Positions 43,015 through 52,302 are shown, numbered from the stretch's first letter. The stretch is DNA of 64,000 nucleotides from Paenarthrobacter sp. JL.01a (GCF_025452095.1 NZ_CP104877.1:2046001-2110000), one strand, 5' to 3'. Notes: generated by a model not told the origin, from the letters alone. Numbers and translations are program-made.

Positions 43015-44391
43015 CTAGCCAATGCCGAGCTGGACAAACAAGAACCAGGCCAGAAGCGGGACAACGCCGATCATTGCGATGGCCCACAGCAACAGCGCAC
43101 GGAAGAACATCCGCTCGTCTTTCGGCTGGGCGCTGGCCATCAGCAGGGCTCCGCTGGTGGACATCGGGCTGACGTCAACCACGGAGGAACTGATGGCGAT
43201 GGCCGTCACCACGCCCACAGGAGTGAGCAGAGGGTCCATGGCGATGGGGGCAACCACGGGGCTGATGACGCCCAGGGTTCCCGTGGTGGAGGCGAAGGCT
43301 GAAACGATTGCCACCACGTAGCTGGCGATCAGCGCCGCGAGGGAACTGTTGCCCAGACCGGCGATGCCTTCCTGAAGTTCTTTCAGCGCGCCCATTTTCT
43401 CCAGCATGCCCACGTAGGTGACGATGCCGGTGACGAGGATGATGGCTGACCATGGCATGCTTTCCAGCGCCGGCTTCTGCACGTTGGAGTCGAGGATGAT
43501 CAGGACCCCGGCGATGACCAGCGAGGCTACTCCCACATCCATGCCCAGGACAGTGGTGAGAACCAGCAGGGACGCAATGCCCGCAAGTGTGAGAATCCGC
43601 ATGGGGGTGGCGGCTACCTTGACCGGGGCGGATCCGCTGGCATGTTGCCCAGCAACCGAAGTCCGCGCCGGGGCCGTAAGCACGGCTGTGCCCGATCCTC
43701 CCACGCCATCGGTCGCCGGGGAGGCGGGTCCGCCGTCGTAATGTATGGCAGTGTCCCCGCCGAGCCGCGCCGCCGTCTTCGTGGCCCGGCGCTTCATGAT
43801 GGCCTGGACCAGAACATAGGCGATGACGGCCAGGATGGCGTTGAAGATGAAGCAGTACGCATACAGCTTCAATGAATCGTCACCGGCCCCGGCTGCGTCC
43901 AACATCTTGTTGCCAAGGACGCCGAAGGGGTTGACGGGGGAGAAGGCGCCGGCATTGGCGCCTTGGACGATCACCAGGCCCATGGCCAAGGTGCTGATGC
44001 CGAACCGCATGCCCAGAGCCAGGCCAACCGGAGCGACGATGGCGATGGCGGCGGGCGTGAAGGCGCCGGCGGAGGCCAAGGCTGCCGTCAGCAGGAACAT
44101 GAGGATGGGAACCAGGACCTTGCGGTTGCCGGCGAGCCGTTCAGCCCAGTAGGCGAGCAGGTCGATAGTGCCGTTGATCCGTACGATGGCGAAGAGCAAG
44201 GTGGCGCCCACCAGGATGAAGAAAAGTCCGGCCGGGAACTGCCCGATGACATCCTTGACCGACATCCCAGCCAGGAGGGTACCCACGCCGAACGCAGCTA
44301 TGGTGGCCAGAAGTCCGGCGTTGATCTTGGTGAACGAGCCGACGGCGAAAGCCGCTACGAGCACCAGGAAGGCGATGAGTGAGAGCGACAT
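43015..44391 (-). CDS. MatC/SLC13-type dicarboxylate transporter
   Basis: 458 aa, ~11-12 hydrophobic helices. The N-terminus has the MatC domain (FAVGSFTKINAGLLATIAAFGVGTLLAGMSVKDVIGQFPAGLFFILVGATLLFAIVRINGTIDLL), first known from a malonate carrier; the C-terminal half contains VDVSPMSTSGALLMASAQP, like the SLC13 SNT-type motif. It has a long cytoplasmic loop (~205-260). It probably imports a C3-C4 dicarboxylate with Na+ or H+. It lies 11 bases after the maleate isomerase-like gene on the same strand, so maleate or a similar acid is the likely cargo. Confidence 0.85.
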   Translation of the reverse strand: MSLSLIAFLVLVAAFAVGSFTKINAGLLATIAAFGVGTLLAGMSVKDVIGQFPAGLFFILVGATLLFAIVRINGTIDLLAYWAERLAGNRKVLVPILMFLLTAALASAGAFTPAAIAIVAPVGLALGMRFGISTLAMGLVIVQGANAGAFSPVNPFGVLGNKMLDAAGAGDDSLKLYAYCFIFNAILAVIAYVLVQAIMKRRATKTAARLGGDTAIHYDGGPASPATDGVGGSGTAVLTAPARTSVAGQHASGSAPVKVAATPMRILTLAGIASLLVLTTVLGMDVGVASLVIAGVLIILDSNVQKPALESMPWSAIILVTGIVTYVGMLEKMGALKELQEGIAGLGNSSLAALIASYVVAIVSAFASTTGTLGVISPVVAPIAMDPLLTPVGVVTAIAISSSVVDVSPMSTSGALLMASAQPKDERMFFRALLLWAIAMIGVVPLLAWFLFVQLGIG

Positions 44392-44402
44392 TTGCCCGCC
44401 GC

Positions 44403-45224
44403 CTACGCCTTCGCCGCGGTGAGCACCCCGGCGCCGGACAGCAGACTTCCCGCTCCGCTGATGGCCGGTTTGTGGCCCAGTGCCTTGAGAATCTCGTACG
44501 TAGTGGCCGTAGCTGCCGTGATGACAGGGAGTCCCAGCTCGTCCTCGACTGCCTGGACGGCGGCGAGGGAGGGCATCTGGACGCAGGCGGACAGGACGAC
44601 GGCGTCGGCGCCTTCGCGCTGCAGGCTGCGGGCCAGTGCGGGCAGGTTTTGCGGGTCAAGGCAACCGACTTCAAGATTGTCCGCTACTTCGAGGCTGATG
44701 GCGTCCAGCACCGTGATGCCCGATCCTTCGATGTAGTCCACCACCATCTTGGTCAGTGGCTTCATGTACGGGGTAATCATGGCGACCCTGTTGGCGCCGA
44801 TTTCATGCAGGGTTCGGACCAGGGCGCCTGCGCTGCTCGTAACCGGGGCCGGGTGCCCGTTGCCGGAGGCAGCGTCAGCAATGACCCTTTCGGAACCCTC
44901 ATGCGCTCCGGGGCCTTGAGCCATGACGGCGACGAGGCAGGCGTAGGCGATGACATCCACATCGGCGTCGGAAACCGCTTCGGCGCTCTGGGCTGCCTTG
45001 CCCACCATGGCAAGCAGTTCTTCCCTGGTGACCTTTTTCATGCCGGCGCGGGCGGAGTGGAAGGTGTACTTGTGCCCGGTCGCATCGGCTTGGCGCCGGA
45101 ACAACTCCGGCAATTCCGTCTCCATGGTCGTGTTGGAGCTGGGGACGATCAGTCCCACGCGGCTGCTACCAGGGCGCTTGGGCTCGGGGGCGGTTTCGCA
45201 GGTGCTGGCGGTGATGGTGCTCAT
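44403..45224 (-). CDS. Maleate isomerase-like (Asp/Glu racemase superfamily) enzyme
   Basis: 273 aa from ATG 45224 (GGAG upstream); the frame extends 20 codons further without homology. Marks: VGLIVPSSNTTMETELPELF (N-terminal substrate loop), first Cys in IAYACLVAVMAQG, second Cys in VVLSACVQMPSLAAVQAVEDELGLPVITAATATTYEIL. Two Cys flanking the active site are needed for maleate to fumarate isomerisation via a thio-succinyl intermediate. Amide/arylmalonate decarboxylase-like activity is an alternative. Forms a unit with the MatC-type transporter, divergent from an IclR regulator. Confidence 0.85.
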   Translation of the reverse strand: MSTITASTCETAPEPKRPGSSRVGLIVPSSNTTMETELPELFRRQADATGHKYTFHSARAGMKKVTREELLAMVGKAAQSAEAVSDADVDVIAYACLVAVMAQGPGAHEGSERVIADAASGNGHPAPVTSSAGALVRTLHEIGANRVAMITPYMKPLTKMVVDYIEGSGITVLDAISLEVADNLEVGCLDPQNLPALARSLQREGADAVVLSACVQMPSLAAVQAVEDELGLPVITAATATTYEILKALGHKPAISGAGSLLSGAGVLTAAKA

Positions 45225-45259
45225 GGAATCTCCACGTCTTTGTGTTAGGGGCGAGTAAA

Positions 45260-45292
45260 CCCATAAAGTGGGTTCGCATCCCATAATGTGGG
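45260..45292. promoter_or_regulatory. Paired palindromes, likely IclR operator
   Basis: CCCATAAAGTGGG (45260-45272) and CCCATAATGTGGG (45280-45292) are two near-identical 13-base dyads with CCCA/TGGG arms. Their centres are 20 bases apart, two helical turns, in the gap between the divergent maleate isomerase and IclR genes. Twin sites on one DNA face are typical of tetrameric IclR binding. They lie about 36 bases from the isomerase start. Confidence 0.75.
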
Positions 45293-45389
45293 TCAGACTG
45301 TGGTGGTGTCAAATGGATCACATCCTGTGTCGCCGGAGGCTTCACTAAGCTGGTGCATGCTGGCGGTAAAGAGTTAGGGGTATTGGACT

Positions 45390-46184
45390 GTGGTGAAAGA
45401 ACCGGGAGCAGGGGCTTCGCCCCTATTGGTCCTGCATAAGGTGGCGGAGATCCTGGACTGTTTTTCCGTAGATGAGCCGGAGCCGACACTGCAGCAGATC
45501 ATCCGCAAGACTGGGCTGCCGTCGAGCACCTGCCAGCGATTGGTCCAGAACATGCTCCGTGAGGGGTTCCTGGACCGCGACGGCGATCGGTACCGGATCG
45601 GCATAGGCCTGGTCCGCTGGGCTACTCCCGGAACTTTTGGGCTCGACGTCGTTCGGCTGGTTAAGCCGGTTTTGCAGCGGTTGCGTGACGAAACCGGTGA
45701 AAGCGCCTGTTTGTACGTCCGCGACGGTGCGTTCCGGACCGTCGTCGCGGTGGCCGAGACACGCCACGTTGTGATGCGTCCCTTCATGGTAGGGATGGTC
45801 ATGCCTCTGCACGCCGGTGCCCCCGGCAAGATCTTCCTGGCGTTCGACCCCGGGGCCTGGGATGCGTTGGACGAGCAGGCGCTTGAGGGCTTCACTCCGG
45901 ATACCCCGGTGTCCGTTCAGCAGCTGAAAGAGCAGGCGGAGGTGGCGCGCCGGCAGGGATTCTACGCAGCCTTTGGGGAACGCAACCAGGATGTCGGCTC
46001 CATCAGTGCGCCGGTCTTCGACCATGCCGGCCGTCTCGCATGTGCCGTGGGACTGGGGTTCCCCACTCAGCGGATTGGGCCGGCTGATGTTGAGCGGTTG
46101 GGGCCGGTGGTGGCCCAAGCGGGGCGGGAAGCCAGTTATGCCCTTGGCTACCAAGGCCTGGGGGATCTGCAGGAGACGTCTTAG
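45390..46184 (+). CDS. IclR-family transcriptional regulator
   Basis: 264 aa from GTG 45390 (a second GTG follows at 45393). Winged HTH ~10-70 (LLVLHKVAEILDCFSVDEPEPTLQQIIRKTGLPSSTCQRLVQNMLREGFLDRDGDRYRIGIGLVRWA) and a GAF-like IclR effector domain (VLQRLRDETGESACLYVRDGAFRTVVAVAETRHVV... PLHAGAPGKIFLAF... GSISAPVFDHAGRLACAVGLGFP). It is divergent from the maleate isomerase-transporter pair with an operator-like dyad pair between them, so it probably represses or activates both and itself in response to the dicarboxylate. Confidence 0.9.
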   Translation: MVKEPGAGASPLLVLHKVAEILDCFSVDEPEPTLQQIIRKTGLPSSTCQRLVQNMLREGFLDRDGDRYRIGIGLVRWATPGTFGLDVVRLVKPVLQRLRDETGESACLYVRDGAFRTVVAVAETRHVVMRPFMVGMVMPLHAGAPGKIFLAFDPGAWDALDEQALEGFTPDTPVSVQQLKEQAEVARRQGFYAAFGERNQDVGSISAPVFDHAGRLACAVGLGFPTQRIGPADVERLGPVVAQAGREASYALGYQGLGDLQETS

Positions 46185-46228
46185 ACCCTCAGGCTGTAGC
46201 CATTGGTCACTGCCGGCATTCAGTAGCT

Positions 46229-47389
46229 TTAGAGGGCCAGCTGCCGCGTTCGACGCCGCTTGAGAGTATCGGAAACTGCGACGCCAATAAGCGGAAGGAC
46301 AGCGCCCGCAGCGGCAACGAAGGCGGGAACCAGAAGACCCAGACTTGCCAGCACCGTCAAGGCTGCAATCCCGGCAAGATCAGGTGGTAGGCGCAGGCCC
46401 AGCACTTTTCGAATAAAAAAGCCCCGGCCGGCAAGGAAGAGGGCGGGTCCACCGAACAGGAGCAGGACCGTGGGCAGATCGGGGCGGGCGACAGGATCGC
46501 TGATTACCAGCTGGTCACCAACCGCCACCAGGATCAGGCCCGCCAGTAAGATGAGCAAGCTGTTGCCTGCCAGGATACCGGGCCGGAACTGGTCATTTAC
46601 CGAAGCAAGCTTTTCCTGGATGTCCTGTTCGAGGCCATGGAAGTAGCACCACCATATCGCGACGCTTCCAATCAGACTTATGGTCCCGGTCAGAAAAATC
46701 ATTGGATCCGTCAAGTTGCCCGCGATGGCCAGCCCGGTCGAGAGGATTGTTTCCCCGAGCGCGATCAGGTAGAACAACCCGAACCGTTCAAATATTCGCT
46801 CTCCCGGGAGCGGTACCTGGCTCCCTTCGGTCTTTCGGCCTGGCAACCGGTGCGCCAGCATATGCCCAGCCAGATCAGTCGCGGCAGCAACACCCCAGAT
46901 CATCAGGCGCGGTTCCGCGTCGAAGAAGACCCCGGTAATCCAAAACGGCGCACTCATACACCCCCAAATGAGCGTTCGCACGAAATGGTCGTGCGTAGTC
47001 TTCTCGAGTCCTGCAGTCAGCATCCAGGCGCCCCGGCCCAGCTGGACCACCAGATAGCAGGCAACAAAAAGGCAACCAAAAGCGCCAAAGGATGAGTCGA
47101 TTGAGGCGTTCATGAACAGGGTGACCAGCATGACGATCAGCAGCATCCACTGCACCTCACGCCGCGAAGTGTCCAGCAGTGTTGCCGACCAAGTGGTGTA
47201 TACCCATACCTTGTAGACCGCTAAAAGCAGCACAAATGTCTCCCCGGCACCCAGCCAGGAAAGATGTTCCAGCAAATGATGGGACAGCTGTGACAGGGCG
47301 AAGACGAAGACCAGATCGAAGAACAGCTCCACGCGGGTAACCTGGTCTTCGGAGGTCGCTGAGCGCATCAGCGACGTGGCACGGACCAT
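46229..47389 (-). CDS. Low temperature requirement protein A (LtrA) family membrane protein
   Basis: 386 aa from ATG 47389 with GGAGG at the correct spacing; an upstream in-frame extension is unneeded. About nine to ten hydrophobic helices. Family marks: TRVELFFDLVFVFALSQLSHHL near the N-terminus, then ERFGLFYLIALGETILSTG and IWWCYFHGLEQDI. LtrA was named from a Listeria cold-growth mutant; its molecular function is still unclear. It stands alone, divergent from the aldo/keto reductase at 47.6 kb. Confidence 0.85.
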   Translation of the reverse strand: MVRATSLMRSATSEDQVTRVELFFDLVFVFALSQLSHHLLEHLSWLGAGETFVLLLAVYKVWVYTTWSATLLDTSRREVQWMLLIVMLVTLFMNASIDSSFGAFGCLFVACYLVVQLGRGAWMLTAGLEKTTHDHFVRTLIWGCMSAPFWITGVFFDAEPRLMIWGVAAATDLAGHMLAHRLPGRKTEGSQVPLPGERIFERFGLFYLIALGETILSTGLAIAGNLTDPMIFLTGTISLIGSVAIWWCYFHGLEQDIQEKLASVNDQFRPGILAGNSLLILLAGLILVAVGDQLVISDPVARPDLPTVLLLFGGPALFLAGRGFFIRKVLGLRLPPDLAGIAALTVLASLGLLVPAFVAAAGAVLPLIGVAVSDTLKRRRTRQLAL

Positions 47390-47652
47390 CAGTATCCTCC
47401 ACTGGGCCAGGAACCAACGGATGCTGCCTCCTGTTGACGACAACAGTGGCGACGGTCCGTCACAAAGTCAAGGGAAGCCTGTCGAGGATGTCGAAGCACC
47501 TGGTTCGTTGGCGTGGCAGCCCGCGCCCTATCGTGTTCTTCCCACAGGGGCGTAGGTTGGAGTAACACGGCGTGTTGGCCATGATTTGGCATGGAAAACG
47601 CCGGACGCGGTGCATCCCACCACTGGAGCTGGACCTTTTGACGGGAGCTACT

Positions 47653-48486
47653 ATGCGCGAGATATTTCTTCCATCCGGTGAGACTGTTCCGGCGCTCGGA
47701 ATCGGAACGTGGGGCATGGGTGAGCAACCCGGCAACGCCGCTCGCGAAACAGCGGCGATCCATACGGCCTTGGACCTGGGGATGTCCGTAGTTGATACGG
47801 CCGAGATGTACGGCAACGGCGCCGCCGAGGAACTCGTCGGAAAAGCGCTGGCCTCACGGCGCAACGAAGCGTTCCTGGTCACCAAAGTCCTGCCGCATCA
47901 CGCCACTTTGCGCGGAACCATCGCTGCTTGCGAAGGTAGCCTGCGCCGCCTCGGAACAGACAACATCAATCTCTACTTATTGCATTGGCGGGGCAGCGTG
48001 CCCTTGGCCGAAACACTCGAAGCCTTCAAACACCTGCAGCAGGCCGGAAAGATACGGCATTGGGGCGTCAGCAACTTCGATGTGGCGGACCTGCAAGAAC
48101 TTCAGCCCCTACCGGGCGCTGAGGGAGTCGCGGCCGACCAAGTGCTCTACAACCTGACCCGCCGGGGCATCGAATTCGACCTGTTGCCCCAATGTGTCAG
48201 CAGCGGCATCCCGGTGATGGCGTATTCGCCGCTTGAACAAGGTCGGATGCTTAAAGATCCTTTGCTGCTCCGCATCGCGGCCGAACACGGCACCAGCCCC
48301 GCGCAGATCGCCCTGGCATGGGTGCTCAGGCAGCCGCTGGTTATCGCCATTCCCAAGGCTTCAAGTCCGCAACACGTCCACGAAGTCCACCGCTCCCTCA
48401 GCATCGAGCTCACACCACACGATCTGGCTGACCTGGATAGTGCTTATCCTCCGCCTACCCGCAAAGCCATGCTCGAGATGATCTAG
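47653..48486 (+). CDS. Aldo/keto reductase (prostaglandin F synthase/YeaE-like group)
   Basis: 277 aa from ATG 47653 (GGGAG ribosome site). AKR barrel: FLPSGETVPALGIGTWGMGEQPG, catalytic Asp and Tyr in VVDTAEMYGNGAAEELVGKAL, Lys in FLVTKVLPHHA, His at INLYLLHWRGSVPL, cofactor tail IPKASSPQHVHEVHRSL. Distinct group from the one at 29.1 kb: shorter and YeaE-like. Probably reduces methylglyoxal or similar carbonyls with NADPH. Monocistronic; divergent from LtrA with ~260 bases between them. Confidence 0.87.
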   Translation: MREIFLPSGETVPALGIGTWGMGEQPGNAARETAAIHTALDLGMSVVDTAEMYGNGAAEELVGKALASRRNEAFLVTKVLPHHATLRGTIAACEGSLRRLGTDNINLYLLHWRGSVPLAETLEAFKHLQQAGKIRHWGVSNFDVADLQELQPLPGAEGVAADQVLYNLTRRGIEFDLLPQCVSSGIPVMAYSPLEQGRMLKDPLLLRIAAEHGTSPAQIALAWVLRQPLVIAIPKASSPQHVHEVHRSLSIELTPHDLADLDSAYPPPTRKAMLEMI

Positions 48487-48546
48487 GCGACTATCTCGTG
48501 CGGCCTGCCGCTTCAGGTCCCGGCGTCCATTCACCAATTGCCGCTG

Positions 48547-49149
48547 TCAGCGCCGCGCAGCCTTTCTTGCAGCATTTTTCAGGGCTTTGCGGGATACCGG
48601 CTTGAGGGCTTTGCGGGCGGCCTCTTCGGCGATGGCACGGTGGCGGCGGGCGTCAATGACGTCATTCCAGAGGGCCGTGGCAAATGCTCCGCCATCCTCG
48701 GCGTAGACGGGATAGGGATAGCCGGAGAAAGCTGCCGGCGGCGTCCCTGCGGGGAGGTCCGCACCGGATGACCGGACCGCGGCCTCGGCGATGGCCCAGG
48801 TCTCCGTCAGATGGGGAGTCAGGTTATCCTGTACAAAAACATTGGCATCGTGGGACTGGGCAGCCCGCTCCAGCAGGGAGCCGAGCCGTTCCTTCAGCAA
48901 GTCTGCGACCGCACCCTGGACAGGTTTACCCTCAGCCGTGGCGTTGAGCCGAGCCTCCTGCTCCGCGACGGCGTCCTCCCAATCGCTGGTCCGCCGGAAC
49001 GCCTGCCACGTGGGAAACCACACGATCGCTCCTGTTGCGTGATTGTGGATATGCCGGAGGCCGCTGTTCTTCTCGGTGGATGCGTGGTCATGTCCTGCGG
49101 TGTCAGCGTTGGCCAGAAGTTCGGACAGGGTTACTGGTGACGGGTTCAT
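48547..49149 (-). CDS. Conserved-looking hypothetical protein
   Basis: 200 aa, function not recognised. Soluble and acidic in the middle. Visible features: SGLRHIHNHATGAIVWFPTWQAFRRTSDWEDAVAEQEARLNATAEGK, a helical region (DLLKERLGSLLERAAQSHDANVFVQDN), ETWAIAEAAVR, YPYPVYAEDGGAFATALWNDVI and a basic, Lys/Ala/Arg-rich C-terminus (KALKPVSRKALKNAARKAARR) that could contact nucleic acid or be disordered. No signal peptide or Cys pair. It is convergent with the aldo/keto reductase. Function is open. Confidence 0.6.
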   Translation of the reverse strand: MNPSPVTLSELLANADTAGHDHASTEKNSGLRHIHNHATGAIVWFPTWQAFRRTSDWEDAVAEQEARLNATAEGKPVQGAVADLLKERLGSLLERAAQSHDANVFVQDNLTPHLTETWAIAEAAVRSSGADLPAGTPPAAFSGYPYPVYAEDGGAFATALWNDVIDARRHRAIAEEAARKALKPVSRKALKNAARKAARR

Positions 49150-49244
49150 GGTGATGGCGGGCGCTTTCCTGTAGGACGTGCTTTTATTCGTTCATCAGCA
49201 CAACCCGTGGCGGGCGGTGCCTATTCCGTTGGCTGAGACGGTCT

Positions 49245-49637
49245 TCAGTCGTCGGAAGCGTCGCGGTCACGGAGTCCTCCTTTGTCGTCGCTGAGGTCGT
49301 GTGTGGCGCCGTCGTCGGAGACGCCCGGTGCGCGGAGTCCGCCTTTGTCGTCGACCTGGACGGGAGGCAGTGTCACTGGTTCGGCTGGGACGATTCGGGT
49401 CCCCGGTGTGTGCTCAGGGACCGCAGTGATCATGGGCGTAGGAGCGGGGCCCGCGGACGGCGAATCGTCGGGTCTGGGGAAATCCTCAACAGTGGCGGGC
49501 GTGGTGCTGGTATCGACGTTGGAGACTACGACTCCGGGGGAGACAACGGGCGACGGCGCGGCATTCACTTGAGACCAGACGGACAGGCCCGCAGCGCCGA
49601 GGACGGCGGCGAGTGGGAGGTACCACATCTTTGACAT
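49245..49637 (-). CDS. Small exported Pro/Asp-rich protein with DDKGGLR repeats
   Basis: 130 aa from ATG 49637 (GAAAGGAAG ribosome site). Signal peptide or membrane anchor MSKMWYLPLAAVLGAAGLSVWSQVNAAPSP. The mature part is low complexity, rich in Pro, Thr, Val and Asp, with two copies of DDKGGLR (in VDDKGGLRAPGVSDDG and SDDKGGLRDRDASDD). The acidic repeat tail could bind calcium or cell-wall polymer. It lies about 130 bases downstream of the two-component pair on the same strand and may belong to its regulon. Function unknown. Confidence 0.7.
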   Translation of the reverse strand: MSKMWYLPLAAVLGAAGLSVWSQVNAAPSPVVSPGVVVSNVDTSTTPATVEDFPRPDDSPSAGPAPTPMITAVPEHTPGTRIVPAEPVTLPPVQVDDKGGLRAPGVSDDGATHDLSDDKGGLRDRDASDD

Positions 49638-49765
49638 CGGTCTTCCTTTCGTTTGCTGGTTCAATCACTCTTCCTTGCTGCTGTGAAAAGGGAATGAATC
49701 TTCCATGAGAGACCTCTCATCCATGGCACAGTCATCCATGCGGGGTCCAGCCTCCCGGTGCTGCG

Positions 49766-50452
49766 TCAGTTCGTGCCGTCCCGGACAAGGACGGGAATGA
49801 ACCGGTAACCGGCCCCCCGGACGGACTGGAAATGCTCCGGACCAAGTTTGGCGCGGAGATATCCGACGTAGACGTCCACTACGTTCGAGGACCCGTCAAA
49901 GTCGTAGCCCCAGACCCGGCTAAGCAGCTGTTCGCGGCTCAGCAGTTTTCCCGCGTTGTCCACAAACACCCGTGCCATGGCGAACTCGCGGGCGGATAAT
50001 GGGATCGAGCGGCCACGGACGCTGGCGCAGCGGAGGTCCACGTCAAGGCTGACGTCCCCGCTTGCAGGAGCCGCGGCCTCCCGCACGGCGGGGGTTTCCC
50101 GCAACCTTAGCCGGATACGCGACAGCAGCTCCTCGAAACGGAACGGCTTGCTCATGTAGTCATCCGCTCCGCCGTCTAGCGCAGCCAGCGTGTCCGGAAG
50201 TGAATCCCGCGCCGTCAGGACAATCACAGGCACAGCGCAGTCCATGGCGCGCAAGGCCGAGAGCACTGTGAATCCGTCCATGCGGGGCATCGCGATATCC
50301 AGGATCAGCAAGTCGAATTCACCGGAACTGCCGTAGTCAAGTGCCCGGATGCCGTCCCCGACCGAGGTGGTGGTGTGGCCCGCCGCTCTCAGGCCTTTGG
50401 CGATGAAGGCGGCGATCCGTGGTTCGTCGTCGGCGATCAGGATGCGAGCCAC
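49766..50452 (-). CDS. OmpR-family response regulator
   Basis: 228 aa from GTG 50452. Receiver domain with acidic pocket (ILIADDEP) and phospho-acceptor Asp in LLILDIAMPRMDG (D52), switch Thr in IVLTARD and the Lys in MSKPF. The C-terminal winged HTH (SLDVDLRCASVRGRSIPLSAREFAMARVFVDNAGKLLSREQLLSRVWGYDFDGSSNVVDVYVGYLRAKLG... IRFIPVL-type end) is Trans_reg_C. It overlaps the kinase gene by 16 bases, a coupled pair. Target genes unknown; the adjacent exported protein is a candidate. Confidence 0.92.
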   Translation of the reverse strand: MARILIADDEPRIAAFIAKGLRAAGHTTTSVGDGIRALDYGSSGEFDLLILDIAMPRMDGFTVLSALRAMDCAVPVIVLTARDSLPDTLAALDGGADDYMSKPFRFEELLSRIRLRLRETPAVREAAAPASGDVSLDVDLRCASVRGRSIPLSAREFAMARVFVDNAGKLLSREQLLSRVWGYDFDGSSNVVDVYVGYLRAKLGPEHFQSVRGAGYRFIPVLVRDGTN

Positions 50453-52026
50453 GACGTCCCCGACGGCAAGGTCAGGACAAATCTGCTTCCCACGTTGACA
50501 CGTGATGAAAGGCGGACCGAACCGCCATGCGCTTCAGCGATTGCTTTGACGATGGGCAGTCCCAGGCCGGAGCCGTCAGGGCCCCGGGACACCCCGGCGC
50601 GGGCAAACCGGTCGAAAATCCGTTCCTGGTCCTCGGCGCTGATACCGCAACCGGTGTCGGCTACCCAGATTTCGATAGTCGGCTCATGGTGCTTGCTGCC
50701 GGAAGGGTCGCCCCCTTTTGCGACCCATGCCGCGCCGATGGAGATGATGTCCCCGGGTTCGGTGGATTGCACGGCATTGGCCGCTAGTTGTTCAATGGCC
50801 TGGGTAAGGCGGTTCAGGTCTGCCTGGAACCAGCCGCCCGGCAGTTGTTCAATCTGCCAGTGCCGGTCGCCCAGGACGCGGACACGTTCCATAACCGCCT
50901 CGAGGAAAGAATCGACGTCAACCCAGTCCGGGCGGATGAAGCCGGGCCGGCCGCTTCGGGCCAGGACAAGGAGCTCGTTGACGAGGGACTGCATCCGGTC
51001 CACCTCCTCCAAAAGCAGGACCCTGGTGTCAGCGACGTCGAGGGCGTCGGAGGGCTGGAGAAGCTGAAGGTGGCCGCCGATGATGGTCAGAGGCGTGCGA
51101 AGTTCGTGGCTGGCGTCATCGACGAACCGGCGCTGGTCCTCAATGCCGGCCTCCAGGCGGTCCAGCATGCGGTTGAAGTCGGCTGCCAGCCGGGACACGT
51201 CGTCGTCGCCGGGCGGTACCGAAACACGACTGCTCACGTCCTCAAACGTGGTGTTTTCAGTTGCCTGGCGCAGGCGCCGAATGGGAACGAACAGGTGCCC
51301 CGTTACCGTGTACCCCACGCCACCTGCCAGCAGCAAGATGGCCACCGATACCGCCGCGAAGGTTCCGAAGGAGCCCACCATCTGCTCCCGTTGTTGCCCG
51401 ATCTCATTTCCCGCCACCAAAACGCCCTTGGGGGTATTTGCGTCCAATGCGGCATTTCCTTCCAACGACACGGGGGTGACGGCAAGGCGCACCGTGCGGC
51501 CGTCCAGGTTCACGTCCCGGAGGGCAGTGCCGTCCAAGGGCATGGAGAGGACGGTCTCGAGGATCTGGGGGTGGCCGAGGTTCCGTGCCTGTACTCCGGC
51601 GGGCACGAACGTGTTGCCTCCGGCAACGGTGGCCATCACGGACTCGTAGCGTCCAAGGGTGCCACCGCGGAGGAACACGGTGAAGAGATCATCAAGGGAA
51701 CTGTAGGGCCGGCCGTCGGGAAGGCCTTGGTCCACGATGTTCCGGAGACGTTCGGACTGGTGGAGCAGGTCCTCACTGACCCGGCTGTTGAGTTCACGAA
51801 GGTCCAGCGCAAGCGTGGTGGTACCGGCTACGAACAGCCCCACCGCCAGGAAGGCCAGTACGGTGGCCAGAACCCGGACTCGGACGGTCCGCAACGCTGC
51901 GCGGAGTTTCTGCGATCTGGCCCTTGCTTCCCGCATGCCTGTCTGGACCTTGCTCAGAACGCGGATGCGGAAAGCGTGCCCTGACGGATCGGTGCGGGTA
52001 GGGGCGGTGATTCTGCGCGGGTCCAT
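50437..52026 (-). CDS. Sensor histidine kinase (EnvZ/MprB-like)
   Basis: 529 aa; start ATG 52026 has a GGAGG ribosome site. Topology: cytosolic basic start, helix (~50-72), extracytoplasmic sensor (~75-218), second helix (~222-243), HAMP (LFVPIRRLRQATENTTFEDVSSRVSVP), DHp with H307 in FVDDASHELRTPLTIIGGH, and HATPase_c (N box LAANAVQST, G box WVADTGCGISAEDQERIFDRF, SGLGLPIVKAIAEAHGG). The sensor region contains no recognised ligand motif. It phosphorylates the overlapping OmpR-type regulator. Confidence 0.92.
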   Translation of the reverse strand: MDPRRITAPTRTDPSGHAFRIRVLSKVQTGMREARARSQKLRAALRTVRVRVLATVLAFLAVGLFVAGTTTLALDLRELNSRVSEDLLHQSERLRNIVDQGLPDGRPYSSLDDLFTVFLRGGTLGRYESVMATVAGGNTFVPAGVQARNLGHPQILETVLSMPLDGTALRDVNLDGRTVRLAVTPVSLEGNAALDANTPKGVLVAGNEIGQQREQMVGSFGTFAAVSVAILLLAGGVGYTVTGHLFVPIRRLRQATENTTFEDVSSRVSVPPGDDDVSRLAADFNRMLDRLEAGIEDQRRFVDDASHELRTPLTIIGGHLQLLQPSDALDVADTRVLLLEEVDRMQSLVNELLVLARSGRPGFIRPDWVDVDSFLEAVMERVRVLGDRHWQIEQLPGGWFQADLNRLTQAIEQLAANAVQSTEPGDIISIGAAWVAKGGDPSGSKHHEPTIEIWVADTGCGISAEDQERIFDRFARAGVSRGPDGSGLGLPIVKAIAEAHGGSVRLSSRVNVGSRFVLTLPSGTSWLAS

Positions 52027-52244
52027 GAGCTCCGATCCTCCTCCGGCTGGGTTCGGTGGACGGGAGATGAAACAGCCGTGCCACTTTGCCTTCTACCAGC
52101 CAAAGTAGTGGTAGGCACTTGGAGATTCCTTTGGCGCTGGCATTGAGAAGTGCCAGGACGCCCTTCAGGGTTTTTCCAATATTCCCCCAAGATTTGTCAC
52201 CACCGGACGGGACGGTTCCAGCAGCACGGCATGCCCCAAAATGA

Positions 52245-52285
52245 AACGCCGGTGCCACCTGCTCATTGCAGGTGGCACCGGCGTT
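52245..52285. terminator. Terminator hairpin, 18-bp perfect stem
   Basis: Bases 52245-52262 pair with 52268-52285 around the 5-base loop TCATT. It lies 17 bases past the stop of the minus-strand MHS transporter, and about 220 bases upstream of the kinase start, so it isolates the two units. Confidence 0.8.
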
Positions 52286-52302
52286 GTCGTCCGAACGGGT
52301 AA

